Positions 7,977 through 15,690 of a DNA stretch of 27,662 nt are shown here, in pieces. The DNA lies in IMG/VR virus record IMGVR_UViG_3300048117_000392, positions 1 to 27,662 of that record, one strand, 5' to 3'. Positions within the stretch are counted from its first letter, which is position 1. Every line of letters begins with the position of its first letter. The notes under the pieces are model-generated. The model was not told the origin of the DNA. It ran no database searches and saw nothing but the letters and a program-made list of their open reading frames with translations. The DNA comes from a virus. The position numbers were made by a program, and so were the translations under genes.

Positions 7977-9686
7977 TTAACGTATCTTTTTACGAACTAC
8001 ATAAGAACCAAGTATCAACACATCCATCTCACAATTTAAAAATGTTTTAATTGCATCTTCTGGTGTGAGAACCATTGTTTGGTCTTTTAAATTAAATGAA
8101 GTATTAATAACAATTGGAAATCCAATTAGTTTTTCTAGTTCACCGAGTATTTGATAAACATATCTAGCTCTTGTATTTGTTAGAGTCTGAACTCTTGATG
8201 ATTTATCTACATGAGTTATAGATGGTAATTTATTTATAAATCTATCAACTACCTTTACTACTTGATTCATATATGGTATATCAGAATCATATTCAAAATA
8301 AGTAGTTAATGCTTCTCGTTTACATATAGGAGCAAAAGGTCTAAATCCTTCTCTTTTTTTAATTACTTTATTTAATCGAGATTTCATTTGAGGGTCACAT
8401 GGATTTGCAAATATACAACGACTTCCCAATGCTCTAGCTCCAAATTCCATTCTCCCTTGAAACCATCCTATAATATTATTCTCAGATATAAGTTCAGCAG
8501 TGTAAGGTATTAGTATATCACTTGGTTTCCATTCATAGTAAACATCTAAGTGATAATCATTAAGTGCTTTTAACATATCTTGTTTACTATAATCAGGACC
8601 TAAATATGGATTAGTATTATCATGTCTATCAATATCAATACCTTTATAAAAACTTTCGAGAGCTACCCCAATTGAAGAACCAGCATCCGATGGAGCTGGT
8701 GGTATCCAAATATTTTGAAACTTTGTTTTTTCTTTTATCTTACCATTTGCAGTTCCATTATAAGCACATCCACCACTCAAACATAAGTTCGGTGTTTCTG
8801 TTATTCTGTATAATCTGTTTAATAATTTAAAGAAATATTTTTCATATTGAAATTGTACCGATGCAGCTAAATCTTTATAATCTTGTGTTAGTTCTTCTTC
8901 TGGTAATCTATTTGATATACCTAAATGTTCTGATAGTTTTTCATTAAACATATGGTCATCAGACCAATCATATTCAAAATAATCCATATTTAATTCATAT
9001 CCACCATCTTTAGTAGAATAAATTATATCTTCAAATTTTAAATTATATTTTTCAGGATTACCATATGGAGCCAATCCCATAACTTTATACTCACCCTCGT
9101 TTGGTTTGAATCCTAAGAAAGCAGTAAATGAAGAATAAAACATTCCCAATGAATGTGGGAAATCTATACTTTGTAATTCTTTTATTTTATTCTTATCACC
9201 ATAAGATAAAGAAGTTGTTTTCCACTCACCAACACCATCTACTGATAATATAGCTGATGTTTTAAATGGAGAAGTATAGTAGGTATATGATAGGTGAGAA
9301 TCGTGATGATTACCAAAAATAACCTTAGTATTTTTACCTCTATACTTATCTATATTTTGATTTAATAAATTATAAGATTCGGTATTTCTGTTTATTATTT
9401 TTTTTCTATTAAAATATTGCCAAATACCACCTCTTTTTGTAGATTCTGTAATTCTGTCTAATTTTGTTATTGGGTTTTCATAAAAACATATTTCAGATAT
9501 ATCTTCTTTGGAAATACTAAATTTATCAAAAAACCAATTTAAGGTATTATGTGGAAATGAAGAATCGTGTTTTATACCTGTGAATCTTTCTTCCTCACAA
9601 GCAGCGATAACTTTACCATCTTTAACCAAAGAGGCAGCTGAATCGTGATATCCACAACTTATTCCTATAACATATTTTATTTTCAT
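7977..9686 (-). CDS. NodU/CmcH-type carbamoyltransferase
   Basis: A 569-aa protein, usual length for the family. The N-terminal domain opens with VIGISCGYHDSAASLV (H14-D15) and contains GNHHDSHLSYTYYTSPF near residue 125, matching the conserved metal/carbamoyl-adenylate site histidines. LSGGCAYNG lies near residue 304. The C-terminal YrdC-like half has the hallmark GRMEFGARALGSRCIFANP followed by KREGFRPFAPI. Enzymes of this type move a carbamoyl group from carbamoyl phosphate to a hydroxyl, using ATP, on a sugar or antibiotic; some T4-like marine phages carry one. The acceptor here is unknown: a surface glycan, a modified base, or a small molecule are all possible. It follows the sigma factor gene by 2 nt and is last before a terminator. 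Confidence 0.9.
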   Translation of the reverse strand: MKIKYVIGISCGYHDSAASLVKDGKVIAACEEERFTGIKHDSSFPHNTLNWFFDKFSISKEDISEICFYENPITKLDRITESTKRGGIWQYFNRKKIINRNTESYNLLNQNIDKYRGKNTKVIFGNHHDSHLSYTYYTSPFKTSAILSVDGVGEWKTTSLSYGDKNKIKELQSIDFPHSLGMFYSSFTAFLGFKPNEGEYKVMGLAPYGNPEKYNLKFEDIIYSTKDGGYELNMDYFEYDWSDDHMFNEKLSEHLGISNRLPEEELTQDYKDLAASVQFQYEKYFFKLLNRLYRITETPNLCLSGGCAYNGTANGKIKEKTKFQNIWIPPAPSDAGSSIGVALESFYKGIDIDRHDNTNPYLGPDYSKQDMLKALNDYHLDVYYEWKPSDILIPYTAELISENNIIGWFQGRMEFGARALGSRCIFANPCDPQMKSRLNKVIKKREGFRPFAPICKREALTTYFEYDSDIPYMNQVVKVVDRFINKLPSITHVDKSSRVQTLTNTRARYVYQILGELEKLIGFPIVINTSFNLKDQTMVLTPEDAIKTFLNCEMDVLILGSYVVRKKIR

Positions 9687-9688
9687 TC

Positions 9689-10438
9689 CTATAAATAATC
9701 AGTATCTATATATCTATCATCTTCCCAAAATGTTTCTTTCTTATCAACAATCAATTCTCCATGATGTAAATAATCGTTTAACATTTTTTTCTGATGCTTT
9801 TTCATTACATTTACAACTTTAGTAATATAATGAGTTTTACAATCAGTCATTTCTCTGATAAGTAGATATAAATGTTTTTTGTTAAAGTTTTCTATATGTT
9901 CACTTCTTCTAAATAATTCTAATATGGCATCTGCTATTTGTAAATCTCTTTTCTTTGTAAATACTGAATTTAAATTATTATCCCAATAAGTTAACATCAT
10001 CTGCTTGAATTCCTTAAATTCATTATTTTCTTCAACTTCATTAAAATCATTTTCAGGATTCCATGTTTCTGGCATTTGTGAAAGAAGATTATTCTGTTTC
10101 CATCTTTTGTAGTTACCATTATTCTTTAAAATCAAATGGTTCTTTGCAATAATAGTGAAGTAAGAAAACGCTCTACCCTTTCCCTCTTTGAACATATGTA
10201 TTTTTTCTACCATTGTAGAAACTACTTCTGTTTGGACATCTTTTTTCGGTACATCGAAATAAGTAAACTTGAATGTATTAAGAACATTTTCTGCAAGTTT
10301 TTCGAATGGATATTTGATTCTTTCTTCATATATTTTAGACCTTTCAATAGGGTCAGTTGAGTTATTATATTCTACTATAGCTTCTTGAGCAGGTGTTCCA
10401 AAGTATATCTTGGATTTTTTTCTTCTAGGTCTTGGCAT
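9689..10438 (-). CDS. Late-transcription sigma factor, T4 gp55-like
   Basis: A 249-aa protein, longer than T4 gp55 (185 aa). The centre (residues ~50-125) reads as a sigma region-2 fold: YPFEKLAENVLNTFKF, then KKDVQTEVVSTMVEKIHMF, EGKGRAFSYFTIIAKNHLIL and YKRW. The AFSYF-aromatic cluster and following NH are typical of core-binding and -10-binding helices in gp55-like proteins of marine T4-like phages. The basic N-terminus (MPRPRRKKSK) and acidic C-terminus are additions. In T4 this sigma, with gp33 and the sliding clamp, directs RNA polymerase to TATAAATA late promoters; the ATATTTATA boxes here are candidate targets. A different phage sigma-like factor is the main alternative. Confidence 0.7.
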   Translation of the reverse strand: MPRPRRKKSKIYFGTPAQEAIVEYNNSTDPIERSKIYEERIKYPFEKLAENVLNTFKFTYFDVPKKDVQTEVVSTMVEKIHMFKEGKGRAFSYFTIIAKNHLILKNNGNYKRWKQNNLLSQMPETWNPENDFNEVEENNEFKEFKQMMLTYWDNNLNSVFTKKRDLQIADAILELFRRSEHIENFNKKHLYLLIREMTDCKTHYITKVVNVMKKHQKKMLNDYLHHGELIVDKKETFWEDDRYIDTDYL

Positions 10439-10439
10439 A

Positions 10440-10715
10440 TTATAATTCTCTATTTAAGGTTTCAACAATTTTTTTTAATTCTAAGAAGGTTACTCCTACT
10501 TCATCATCCTTTTCAAATACTTCTCTATTATCAAGTTCTCTCATTTTATCGAGAGCAGTTCCAACAGACTGTATGGTATCATTAGTAGTTTTAACTAATC
10601 TATCTTCGAGTTGTTCGTTTTGTTTTAATAGGTTTCGAACTCCTATTAGTAGTAGTATATTTATGACTACTGAAATTCCTATAATAATATTATAGGTAGT
10701 TAATAATTCTATCAT
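10440..10715 (-). CDS. Small single-pass membrane protein with cytoplasmic coiled coil
   Basis: A 91-aa protein. One hydrophobic helix at ~6-27 (TTYNIIIGISVVINILLLIG) is followed by a charged helical tail (LLKQNEQLEDRLVKTTND, then KMRELDNREVFEKDDE and FLELKKIVETLNREL). Its ATG overlaps the stop of the cell-wall hydrolase gene by 4 nt (ATGA), so the two are probably co-translated. The pairing raises a lysis role, such as a spanin-like protein, but there is no lipobox or clear partner. It could equally be a small inner-membrane protein of unknown use. Confidence 0.65.
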   Translation of the reverse strand: MIELLTTYNIIIGISVVINILLLIGVRNLLKQNEQLEDRLVKTTNDTIQSVGTALDKMRELDNREVFEKDDEVGVTFLELKKIVETLNREL

Positions 10716-11323
10716 GAATTTGGTTTTAATTTAATATCGTATCCACTAAATTGTTTCATATACGATGTGATTTTTGTTCCATTACCATCTCTAAAAACTT
10801 TTCCATTTTTAAAGTATCGTTTTACAGAACCCTGTCCTCCAAGATGTGCAGCTGCTAATATACCACTTTCTGTTATTAACATTCCATTAACAGTTTGTCC
10901 ATCGAATACATCAATGTACTTTTGTAATTTTTCTTTGTTGTGTAGTAATAAAGCCATCATTGCTTCTTCTTGTAGTTGTGGGTTATTTAGAAATTCTTGT
11001 TTAGTTACTTTGAATCCTAATCCTTTTAAAGTACTTCTTCCAAATTGATACTTACCCATGTATCCCCATCGATTTACAACATCATATCTATTTGTTGATT
11101 CTCTATATCCAATAGCATCTAAGAATTTTTCTAATTGAAAATTATGATGTTCTATAATAGAATCACTTATACGTTGTTGTTCTTTGAGTTCTAATTCTCT
11201 TTCTTTTTCTAAATCAACTAACATAGTTTCTATGTTGTTTGATTTATCTTTTGTTACTGCGGAATCAATCATTCCAAACGATAGTAGTGAAACTACTAAC
11301 GTAAATATTATCTGTCTTTTCAT
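10712..11323 (-). CDS. Exported cell-wall hydrolase, lytic-transglycosylase-like
   Basis: A 203-aa protein. An N-terminal export signal (MKRQIIFTLVVSLLSFG) is followed by a charged helix (~25-65). The catalytic-looking domain from ~residue 70 reads AIGYRESTNRYDVVNRWGYMG, with E75 of YRES as the likely catalytic Glu. It continues with GKYQFGRSTL, NPQLQEEAMMALLLHN, GILAAAHLGGQGSV and a final YMKQFSGY. That order (E-S-x-x-x-Y, G-x-Y-Q-F, A-A-H-L-G-G) follows lysozyme-like lytic transglycosylases. It probably cuts peptidoglycan at lysis. It heads a transcript started by a host-type promoter and has a GGGGAG leader. A virion-borne role in entry cannot be excluded. Confidence 0.7.
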   Translation of the reverse strand: MKRQIIFTLVVSLLSFGMIDSAVTKDKSNNIETMLVDLEKERELELKEQQRISDSIIEHHNFQLEKFLDAIGYRESTNRYDVVNRWGYMGKYQFGRSTLKGLGFKVTKQEFLNNPQLQEEAMMALLLHNKEKLQKYIDVFDGQTVNGMLITESGILAAAHLGGQGSVKRYFKNGKVFRDGNGTKITSYMKQFSGYDIKLKPNS

Positions 11324-11345
11324 AAGGTCTCCCCTTTAATTAAAC

Positions 11346-11388
11346 ATATTATTCCACTAATATACGAAAAAAATTCCATATATCCAAG
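11346..11388 (-). promoter_or_regulatory. Bacteroidetes-type promoter with dyad, before the cell-wall hydrolase
   Basis: Minus strand: CTTG (11385-11388), a 20-bp spacer ending TTTTTTTCG, then TATATTAGT (11356-11364). A perfect inverted repeat, ATATTA-N6-TAATAT, spans 11346-11363, over the -7 box and likely start site. The ATG follows 32 nt later. The weakest -7 match of the six related promoters. Confidence 0.65.
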
Positions 11389-11405
11389 CAAAAAGTAATA
11401 AATTT

Positions 11406-11654
11406 TTAGGCTTCTCCTTGTGGGCCATAATACATCCCACTCATAACTTCTTCTTCAGTTGAAGAGGTTTCTTCAAAACCATCAAGAATACGTTGAGTAC
11501 TTTCGATGTTTTTTTCTAACCTAGATTCTAGTTCATCTTCGGTTATTATTCCACTATCTATTATAATATCTATAAGAGTTTGCATAACAACATTTTGAGT
11601 TAACAATCTATCGTTAAGTTTTTTTATGTGTATTCTTTGTGATGTTAAGCTCAT
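11406..11654 (-). CDS. Small acidic helical protein, unrecognised
   Basis: An 82-aa protein, mainly helical. Residues ~10-45 carry hydrophobic residues at helix spacing (LLTQNVVMQTLIDIIIDSG) and are followed by an acidic segment and a short Gly-rich tail (MSGMYYGPQGEA). The chosen ATG overlaps the upstream gene by 41 nt and has GGAAC nearby. A later ATG at 11585 would remove the overlap and leave 59 aa. Function unknown. It is the last gene of its transcript before the next host-type promoter. Confidence 0.5.
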   Translation of the reverse strand: MSLTSQRIHIKKLNDRLLTQNVVMQTLIDIIIDSGIITEDELESRLEKNIESTQRILDGFEETSSTEEEVMSGMYYGPQGEA

Positions 11655-11880
11655 TTAATAGTTCCTTTAATTCGTTTTTATTTTCACTTCCATAAACCAA
11701 ATCACCAAATGATTTTTTGATACTATTATTACCATACCCCATTGCAGAGGCCATTCTTATACAAACAACCTTGTATTCATTAATGTCCATATCATCTGGT
11801 ACATCAAGTTCTACTTTACTTGCTTCTCTATTATTCTCAATAAAGTCTTTGTCTGTATAGCTAAATATAAGTTTTCCCAT
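11614..11880 (-). CDS. Small unrecognised protein
   Basis: An 88-aa protein. The N-terminus (MGKLIFSYTDKDFIENN) and VELDVPDDMDINEYKVVCIRM suggest a short beta strand pair then a helix. It continues MASAMGYGNNSIKKSFGDLV and a final basic helix. The sequence is well behaved and starts 12 nt after the peptide deformylase stop, which supports a real gene. No family recognised. It shares 41 nt with the following gene. Confidence 0.6.
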   Translation of the reverse strand: MGKLIFSYTDKDFIENNREASKVELDVPDDMDINEYKVVCIRMASAMGYGNNSIKKSFGDLVYGSENKNELKELLNELNITKNTHKKT

Positions 11881-11892
11881 GTTTTCGTTTAA

Positions 11893-12513
11893 TTATAAGA
11901 TTTCAGCACCTACTGATAACAGAGGTTCTGCTTTCTTGTATTTCATAAATTGAGTAGAACCATCCGATAATTTTACCATCACTCTTTCATTTCTACCGTA
12001 TTTTTTTTCAGATTTAATTGTAGTAGTGTATCTTCTTGATGAATCTGTTATAAGGATTCCATTAAGATGGTCTATCTCATGTTGAGCACATACACACTCT
12101 AGTAATCCTTCATCTCCAAAAAATTCCTCAGAATCTTTCCATTCTTTTCCTTCTTCAATATCAGGTGAAAATATAACTGTTCCTAAATTATCACACTCTA
12201 CTGTAAATGATTTATGTCTTAAAGTTTTAACTGGTTTTTTCATTGTCTTATCTAACGATAAACATTGTTCTACATAAACAACTGTTTCTTTAGATACTTC
12301 TACAACTTTTGGATTAACTAATAGTAATGGTTCTTTTACGTTTATTAAACAAACTCTATCTGTTAAACCTATTTGATTTGCAGATAATCCCAACCCACCA
12401 TGTCTAGTTAATTCGGTTGTTAATTTTTTTGAAATATTATCTATTTGCTCCTGTGTCATCGGTGTATATTCTAAAACCGATTTTAATTTACTTGGGTCTT
12501 TAATTAGTTTCAT
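11893..12513 (-). CDS. def: Peptide deformylase
   Basis: A 206-aa protein with all three peptide deformylase motifs in order: GLGLSANQIG (40-49), EQCLSL (82-87) and QHEIDH (144-149). C84, H145 and H149 should hold the metal and E146 should be catalytic. The enzyme removes the formyl group from new proteins' N-terminal Met. Motif 2 is usually EGCLS; Gln replaces Gly here. The C-terminal ~50 residues (SSRRYTTTIKSEKKYGRNER onward) are basic and extend beyond minimal phage deformylases. Its start overlaps the upstream stop by 14 nt. Marine phages often carry short versions thought to favour maturation of phage-needed proteins; that role is inference here. Confidence 0.93.
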   Translation of the reverse strand: MKLIKDPSKLKSVLEYTPMTQEQIDNISKKLTTELTRHGGLGLSANQIGLTDRVCLINVKEPLLLVNPKVVEVSKETVVYVEQCLSLDKTMKKPVKTLRHKSFTVECDNLGTVIFSPDIEEGKEWKDSEEFFGDEGLLECVCAQHEIDHLNGILITDSSRRYTTTIKSEKKYGRNERVMVKLSDGSTQFMKYKKAEPLLSVGAEIL

Positions 12514-12727
12514 CGAATAAATTTAATTGTTTTGTTACTAATTTTTTAGTTGTATAATCTCCACCAAAAGGTCTTTCATAAACTGTTATTCCTTTATCTG
12601 GTGATTCAAAGATTTTAATATCTTTATGTTTTTCAAAGTACTCTTGATTTTTTCTGTATATATCTCGTACTGCTTTTCCCAATTCCATATCGTTTGGATA
12701 TTGTTTTACTAATTTTTCTATATTCAT
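12500..12727 (-). CDS. Small unrecognised protein
   Basis: A 75-aa protein starting MNIEKLVKQYPNDMELGKAV. The start at 12727 is chosen because that ATG overlaps the upstream stop by one base (TAATG). An in-frame extension to 12763 would lie wholly inside the upstream gene. The N-terminal half is helical; the C-terminal half is beta-like (IKIFESPDKGITVYERPFGG). It overlaps the deformylase start by 14 nt. No family recognised. Confidence 0.6.
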   Translation of the reverse strand: MNIEKLVKQYPNDMELGKAVRDIYRKNQEYFEKHKDIKIFESPDKGITVYERPFGGDYTTKKLVTKQLNLFDETN

Positions 12728-13200
12728 TATTCTGCTATGTTTAAATATTTTTCTAATAACCAAGATGAAGATTGTACTTTATCTCCCAATCCCCATACTG
12801 AATCTATTCCATATGAGTTACATACATCATTCTCTGGTGTAGTTGTTTCTGTTCTATCTCCACCATTACCAAAGGCCATTTTACCTTCTATATCATCACT
12901 ATATGTAGTATGCCATTTATGTTTTGCATGGTCAATAAAATCAATTGCTGTATCATCTCCATGTATAAGTGGATTCATTATATAAACATAATCTACATCT
13001 CTTAAAGATTCCATTATAAACTTTCGTTCTCCTTCTTTCATAAACGATTTGCCTTTTTTTCTCCTTAACCAACTATCGTTGTTAAGTCCTATCCAAACTT
13101 GTTCTGCTAACTTCTTAGCATTTTGGATACATTCGATATGACCTTTATGTACAGGGTCAAATCCCCCACTAATTAAAATTACTTTATATTTTTTACTCAT
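12727..13200 (-). CDS. Cytidylyltransferase-like nucleotidyltransferase
   Basis: A 157-aa protein of the HxGH nucleotidyltransferase superfamily. GGFDPVHKGHI (12-22) has the HxGH signature; LNNDSWLRRKKGKSFM and GERKFIMESLRDVDYV follow, as in glycerol-3-phosphate cytidylyltransferases and the HldE/RfaE2 adenylyltransferase domain. TETTTPENDVC near residue 118 is like the late substrate-binding segment of RfaE2-type enzymes. It would activate a phosphorylated sugar or polyol with CTP or ATP. The substrate cannot be read from sequence. It overlaps the SGNH-like gene by 8 nt, so the two may act on the same glycan or lipid. NMN or pantetheine adenylyltransferase is less likely given the motif spacing. 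Confidence 0.8.
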   Translation of the reverse strand: MSKKYKVILISGGFDPVHKGHIECIQNAKKLAEQVWIGLNNDSWLRRKKGKSFMKEGERKFIMESLRDVDYVYIMNPLIHGDDTAIDFIDHAKHKWHTTYSDDIEGKMAFGNGGDRTETTTPENDVCNSYGIDSVWGLGDKVQSSSWLLEKYLNIAE

Positions 13201-14170
13201 CTTTAAGTTTGTTAATTATATTTTCAGCTATTATCTCATGACATAGTTTTGATGGATGTTCATCTCTATGTGTTTTTCTATTAAATGGTATAACATCCTT
13301 ATCATTATCAATCATCATCTTTACACCCTTACACTCCTCACAGTATTTAGTTCCAGAACAATGTTGTTCTGTATTAGTGTAATGCATTTGCAATTCATGA
13401 ATAGAATTATAAGTAAATCCTTTATAGTTAAAAGGAATATGGATATTTTTTAAAAAAGGTCTATCTTTTATTGCCTTCCAATAATCTCCAGTCCAATTTA
13501 GTAGATAAACTTTTTTACCCATCTCTGAGTATTTTTTTAAAACAGATTCAACTCTATCCATTACCTGTTCTGTATGTATCTTTTCAAAATCATCAAAGGT
13601 ATAGTTGTTATCAATTAACCAATCAATGAATATTCTTTCTCCTATTTTTTTAGAATGTTGTCTTTCTTGAACACCGTGGCCTTGAACAAATACCATTTCA
13701 GATACTCTTTCAAAATTCTGTAAGTTTGGAGTTGACCACATTTTGTAATCTTTGTTATTATATTTAAATTCAAAATCACATCTATATGGTTGAGTTGTTT
13801 GAAAGAAAATATAATCAACATCATCTATATCATAGTTTTTCTTTACCATACTGTATTTATTTGTTGAAATATCAGTATTACCAAAAACCTCATCTATAAA
13901 ACGAATAGATTCATTATCATTTCCACCATTGTATCTTTTTACAATAGGAGTTCCATTTAAATATTCTGCAACTTTAGTTGGCCATCCTAATGTTTTATGT
14001 AGTTCATATGCTTCTTCAGGAACTCTTACACATTTCCACTCCACATCCATGGTATCCCTACCACCTGTATATTCAATTGACATTGGTATTTTGATATCTT
14101 TATCATAATACATCCATAGCCCCTGTCCCCAGGTAAATGAACATCCACAAAATATTATTCCTTTTTTCAT
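13193..14170 (-). CDS. SGNH/GDSL-hydrolase-like protein
   Basis: A 325-aa protein. The N-terminus (IIFCGCSFTWGQGL, residues 5-18) has the block I pattern with S11 as candidate nucleophile. Near the C-terminus, HRDEHPSKLCHEIIAENI has the D-x-H-P-S-x-x-x-H-x-x-x-A layout of block V, giving an Asp/His pair. The middle has VDYIFFQTTQPYRCDF, a likely strand before a turn. Such proteins are esterases or acyl/acetyl hydrolases acting on lipids or polysaccharides. With a nucleotidyltransferase next door, glycan deacetylation or decoration is plausible but unproven. It is the first gene after a host-type promoter whose -7 box ends only 11 nt before the ATG. Confidence 0.6.
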   Translation of the reverse strand: MKKGIIFCGCSFTWGQGLWMYYDKDIKIPMSIEYTGGRDTMDVEWKCVRVPEEAYELHKTLGWPTKVAEYLNGTPIVKRYNGGNDNESIRFIDEVFGNTDISTNKYSMVKKNYDIDDVDYIFFQTTQPYRCDFEFKYNNKDYKMWSTPNLQNFERVSEMVFVQGHGVQERQHSKKIGERIFIDWLIDNNYTFDDFEKIHTEQVMDRVESVLKKYSEMGKKVYLLNWTGDYWKAIKDRPFLKNIHIPFNYKGFTYNSIHELQMHYTNTEQHCSGTKYCEECKGVKMMIDNDKDVIPFNRKTHRDEHPSKLCHEIIAENIINKLKDE

Positions 14171-14172
14171 AT

Positions 14173-14213
14173 TATCTTATACAAAGATACGAAAATTATT
14201 TAACATATCCAAA
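14173..14213 (-). promoter_or_regulatory. Bacteroidetes-type promoter with dyad, best consensus match
   Basis: Minus strand: TTTG (14210-14213), 20-bp spacer ending TTTTCG, then TATCTTTG (14182-14189), a perfect TAnnTTTG -7 box. A perfect inverted repeat, TATCTT-N5-AAGATA, covers 14173-14189. With the ATG only 11 nt downstream of the box, the mRNA leader should be nearly absent. Confidence 0.8.
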
Positions 14214-14214
14214 T

Positions 14215-15180
14215 TTATTTCCAATTAAATCCTGCACCCATATGTCCAAACGCTGCTGAATCACCAAAGATTGGTTTTGTGAGTTCTAAGAAATCAATTA
14301 TTCCTTTAGGTGATAAATCATATCCTTTGATAAATTCATGTTCTCCATCAACGATTGCAGTTGCTTGAAGTGGTTGGTCATATCCAATCGCATAAGCAAG
14401 TTGAACCATCACTTCTTGTACCTCTGGTCTTTGTTCTAAAATATCTACAGCAATTCTTCTTCCCATATAAGCTGCACTTCTATCAACCTTAGTAGAATCT
14501 TTTCCACTAAATGCTCCTCCACCAAGTGGAACTCTTGGGCCGTAATTATCAACTGCTAACTTCCTACCAGTTAACCCAGCATCGGCAGTGAACCCACCAA
14601 TGTTCCAATCACCTGCAGGATTACAATGTAATGCTTCAATAAAATATTCAGGATAATCTTCAAAGTATTCCATTACTAATTGTTGTAACTTATCTGATGG
14701 TGCGTTCTGAAATGAACATACAACTCTAAGTGAGTTACCATTCATAGTAACTTGAGTTTTACCATCGTAAGGATATTTACTAAATACGTGCTTATTAAGT
14801 TCTCTTGATAAGAAATATTCTTGTGGTAAAAATTGTTTATTATCTCTACAAGCATAACCAATCATAATTCCTTGGTCACCTGCTCCACCAGTATCAACTC
14901 CATTAGCAATCTCTGGTGATTGTGAGTTGATATTAATGATAACATTAATTGTATCATCAGTAGTTACATCATGAACTACCTTTACAATGTTTTCTCTTGT
15001 TACTACGGCATTTGAAGTAACTTCTCCTGTGATATAAACTTCTCCCATACCACCACAAGTTTCAATTGCTACTCGTGAGTTTGGGTCTTGTTGTAAATGT
15101 AAATCTAATAATGTGTCTGATATTCTATCGCACATTTTGTCTGGGTGCATCGGTGATACACATTCTGCGGTTCTAATCAT
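14215..15180 (-). CDS. metK: S-adenosylmethionine synthetase, compact form
   Basis: A 321-aa protein, well below the ~380-400 aa of cellular enzymes. The signature sites are kept: HPDK (12-15), GAGDQGIMIGYA (99-110), DAGLTGRK (200-207) and GGGAFSGKDSTKVDRSAAY (220-238), the last being the phosphate-binding Gly-rich loop. The enzyme makes SAM from ATP and methionine. The missing length falls mostly between the GDQG motif and the central domain and at the C-terminus. It is last in the long operon that also encodes a SET-domain protein, a possible SAM user. The ATG overlaps the stop of a 37-aa gene by 8 nt. Confidence 0.93.
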   Translation of the reverse strand: MIRTAECVSPMHPDKMCDRISDTLLDLHLQQDPNSRVAIETCGGMGEVYITGEVTSNAVVTRENIVKVVHDVTTDDTINVIININSQSPEIANGVDTGGAGDQGIMIGYACRDNKQFLPQEYFLSRELNKHVFSKYPYDGKTQVTMNGNSLRVVCSFQNAPSDKLQQLVMEYFEDYPEYFIEALHCNPAGDWNIGGFTADAGLTGRKLAVDNYGPRVPLGGGAFSGKDSTKVDRSAAYMGRRIAVDILEQRPEVQEVMVQLAYAIGYDQPLQATAIVDGEHEFIKGYDLSPKGIIDFLELTKPIFGDSAAFGHMGAGFNWK

Positions 15181-15286
15181 TGTTTAGTTTTTGTTGTAAC
15201 TTTTGGATTTCTAATTTAATTTTTTGGGTTTGTGGTTTTACTAACTTTAGTTCCACTATTCTTTCTATAATTTCTTTCTTATCCAT
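15173..15286 (-). CDS. 37-aa charged helical peptide
   Basis: A short gene, MDKKEIIERIVELKLVKPQT and then a Lys/Gln-rich helix ending in LNND. It overlaps the upstream stop by 8 nt (ATGGATAA, 15279-15286) and its TAG overlaps the metK start by 8 nt (15173-15180). Tight overlaps at both ends, matching those of neighbouring genes, argue it is translated. Helical, possibly coiled coil; function unknown. Confidence 0.5.
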   Translation of the reverse strand: MDKKEIIERIVELKLVKPQTQKIKLEIQKLQQKLNND

Positions 15287-15449
15287 TTGTTATTTGTTTT
15301 TTTAAATCTTTGTACTTTTTATTCCACTTAGAAATTTCTTCCTTATAACCTTCTTTAATTAATTCTTGTTTTTCAAGTTTTAATTTAAGTTCTTTATTTT
15401 CTTTTTCGAGTTGTTGAATCTTAATCTCGTATAATCTTTTATCTTCCAT
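15279..15449 (-). CDS. 56-aa coiled-coil protein
   Basis: Begins MEDKRLYEIKIQQLEKENKE and is Lys/Glu/Leu heptad-like almost to its end (KKYKDLKKQITNG), so a coiled coil is likely. The ATG at 15449 is chosen because it lies one base after the upstream stop; an in-frame ATG at 15494 would overlap the upstream gene by 44 nt. Unrecognised small operon gene; perhaps an adaptor or inhibitor peptide, but that is only a guess. Confidence 0.55.
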   Translation of the reverse strand: MEDKRLYEIKIQQLEKENKELKLKLEKQELIKEGYKEEISKWNKKYKDLKKQITNG

Positions 15450-15450
15450 C

Positions 15451-15687
15451 TTAACTACACTTATTTTTAATTTCATTATATAGTTCATCAGCATAACCTG
15501 CTGGATTTTCTATATGTTGAGCAGTAGATTCCATTTTACCTATTAAACAATTTTTAAAATGTTTACCACTTTTACCTTTTAATAAGGTCTCTATTGCACA
15601 TGCTTTCATCCAAGTTCTTGGGTCATTCCCTTGAACTGATTTTTTAACATTGTTAATTGCTTCAATACATATTATTGGATTTGCCAT
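15451..15687 (-). CDS. Small Cys-containing protein, unrecognised
   Basis: A 78-aa protein, MANPIICIEAINNVKKSVQG, then DPRTWMKACAIETLLKGKSG and a helical C-terminus ending NEIKNKCS. It has four cysteines (positions 7, 30, 47 and 77) with no clear metal-site spacing. It starts 3 nt after the membrane protein stop. No family recognised. Confidence 0.6.
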   Translation of the reverse strand: MANPIICIEAINNVKKSVQGNDPRTWMKACAIETLLKGKSGKHFKNCLIGKMESTAQHIENPAGYADELYNEIKNKCS

Positions 15688-15690
15688 AAT

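Noticed and set aside
13642-13824. A 60-aa minus-strand frame inside the SGNH-like gene (also 16363-16569 in thyA and 22767-22964 in the membrane protein gene)
   Set aside because: Fully contained in another frame of a real gene, with low-complexity composition and no start signal.
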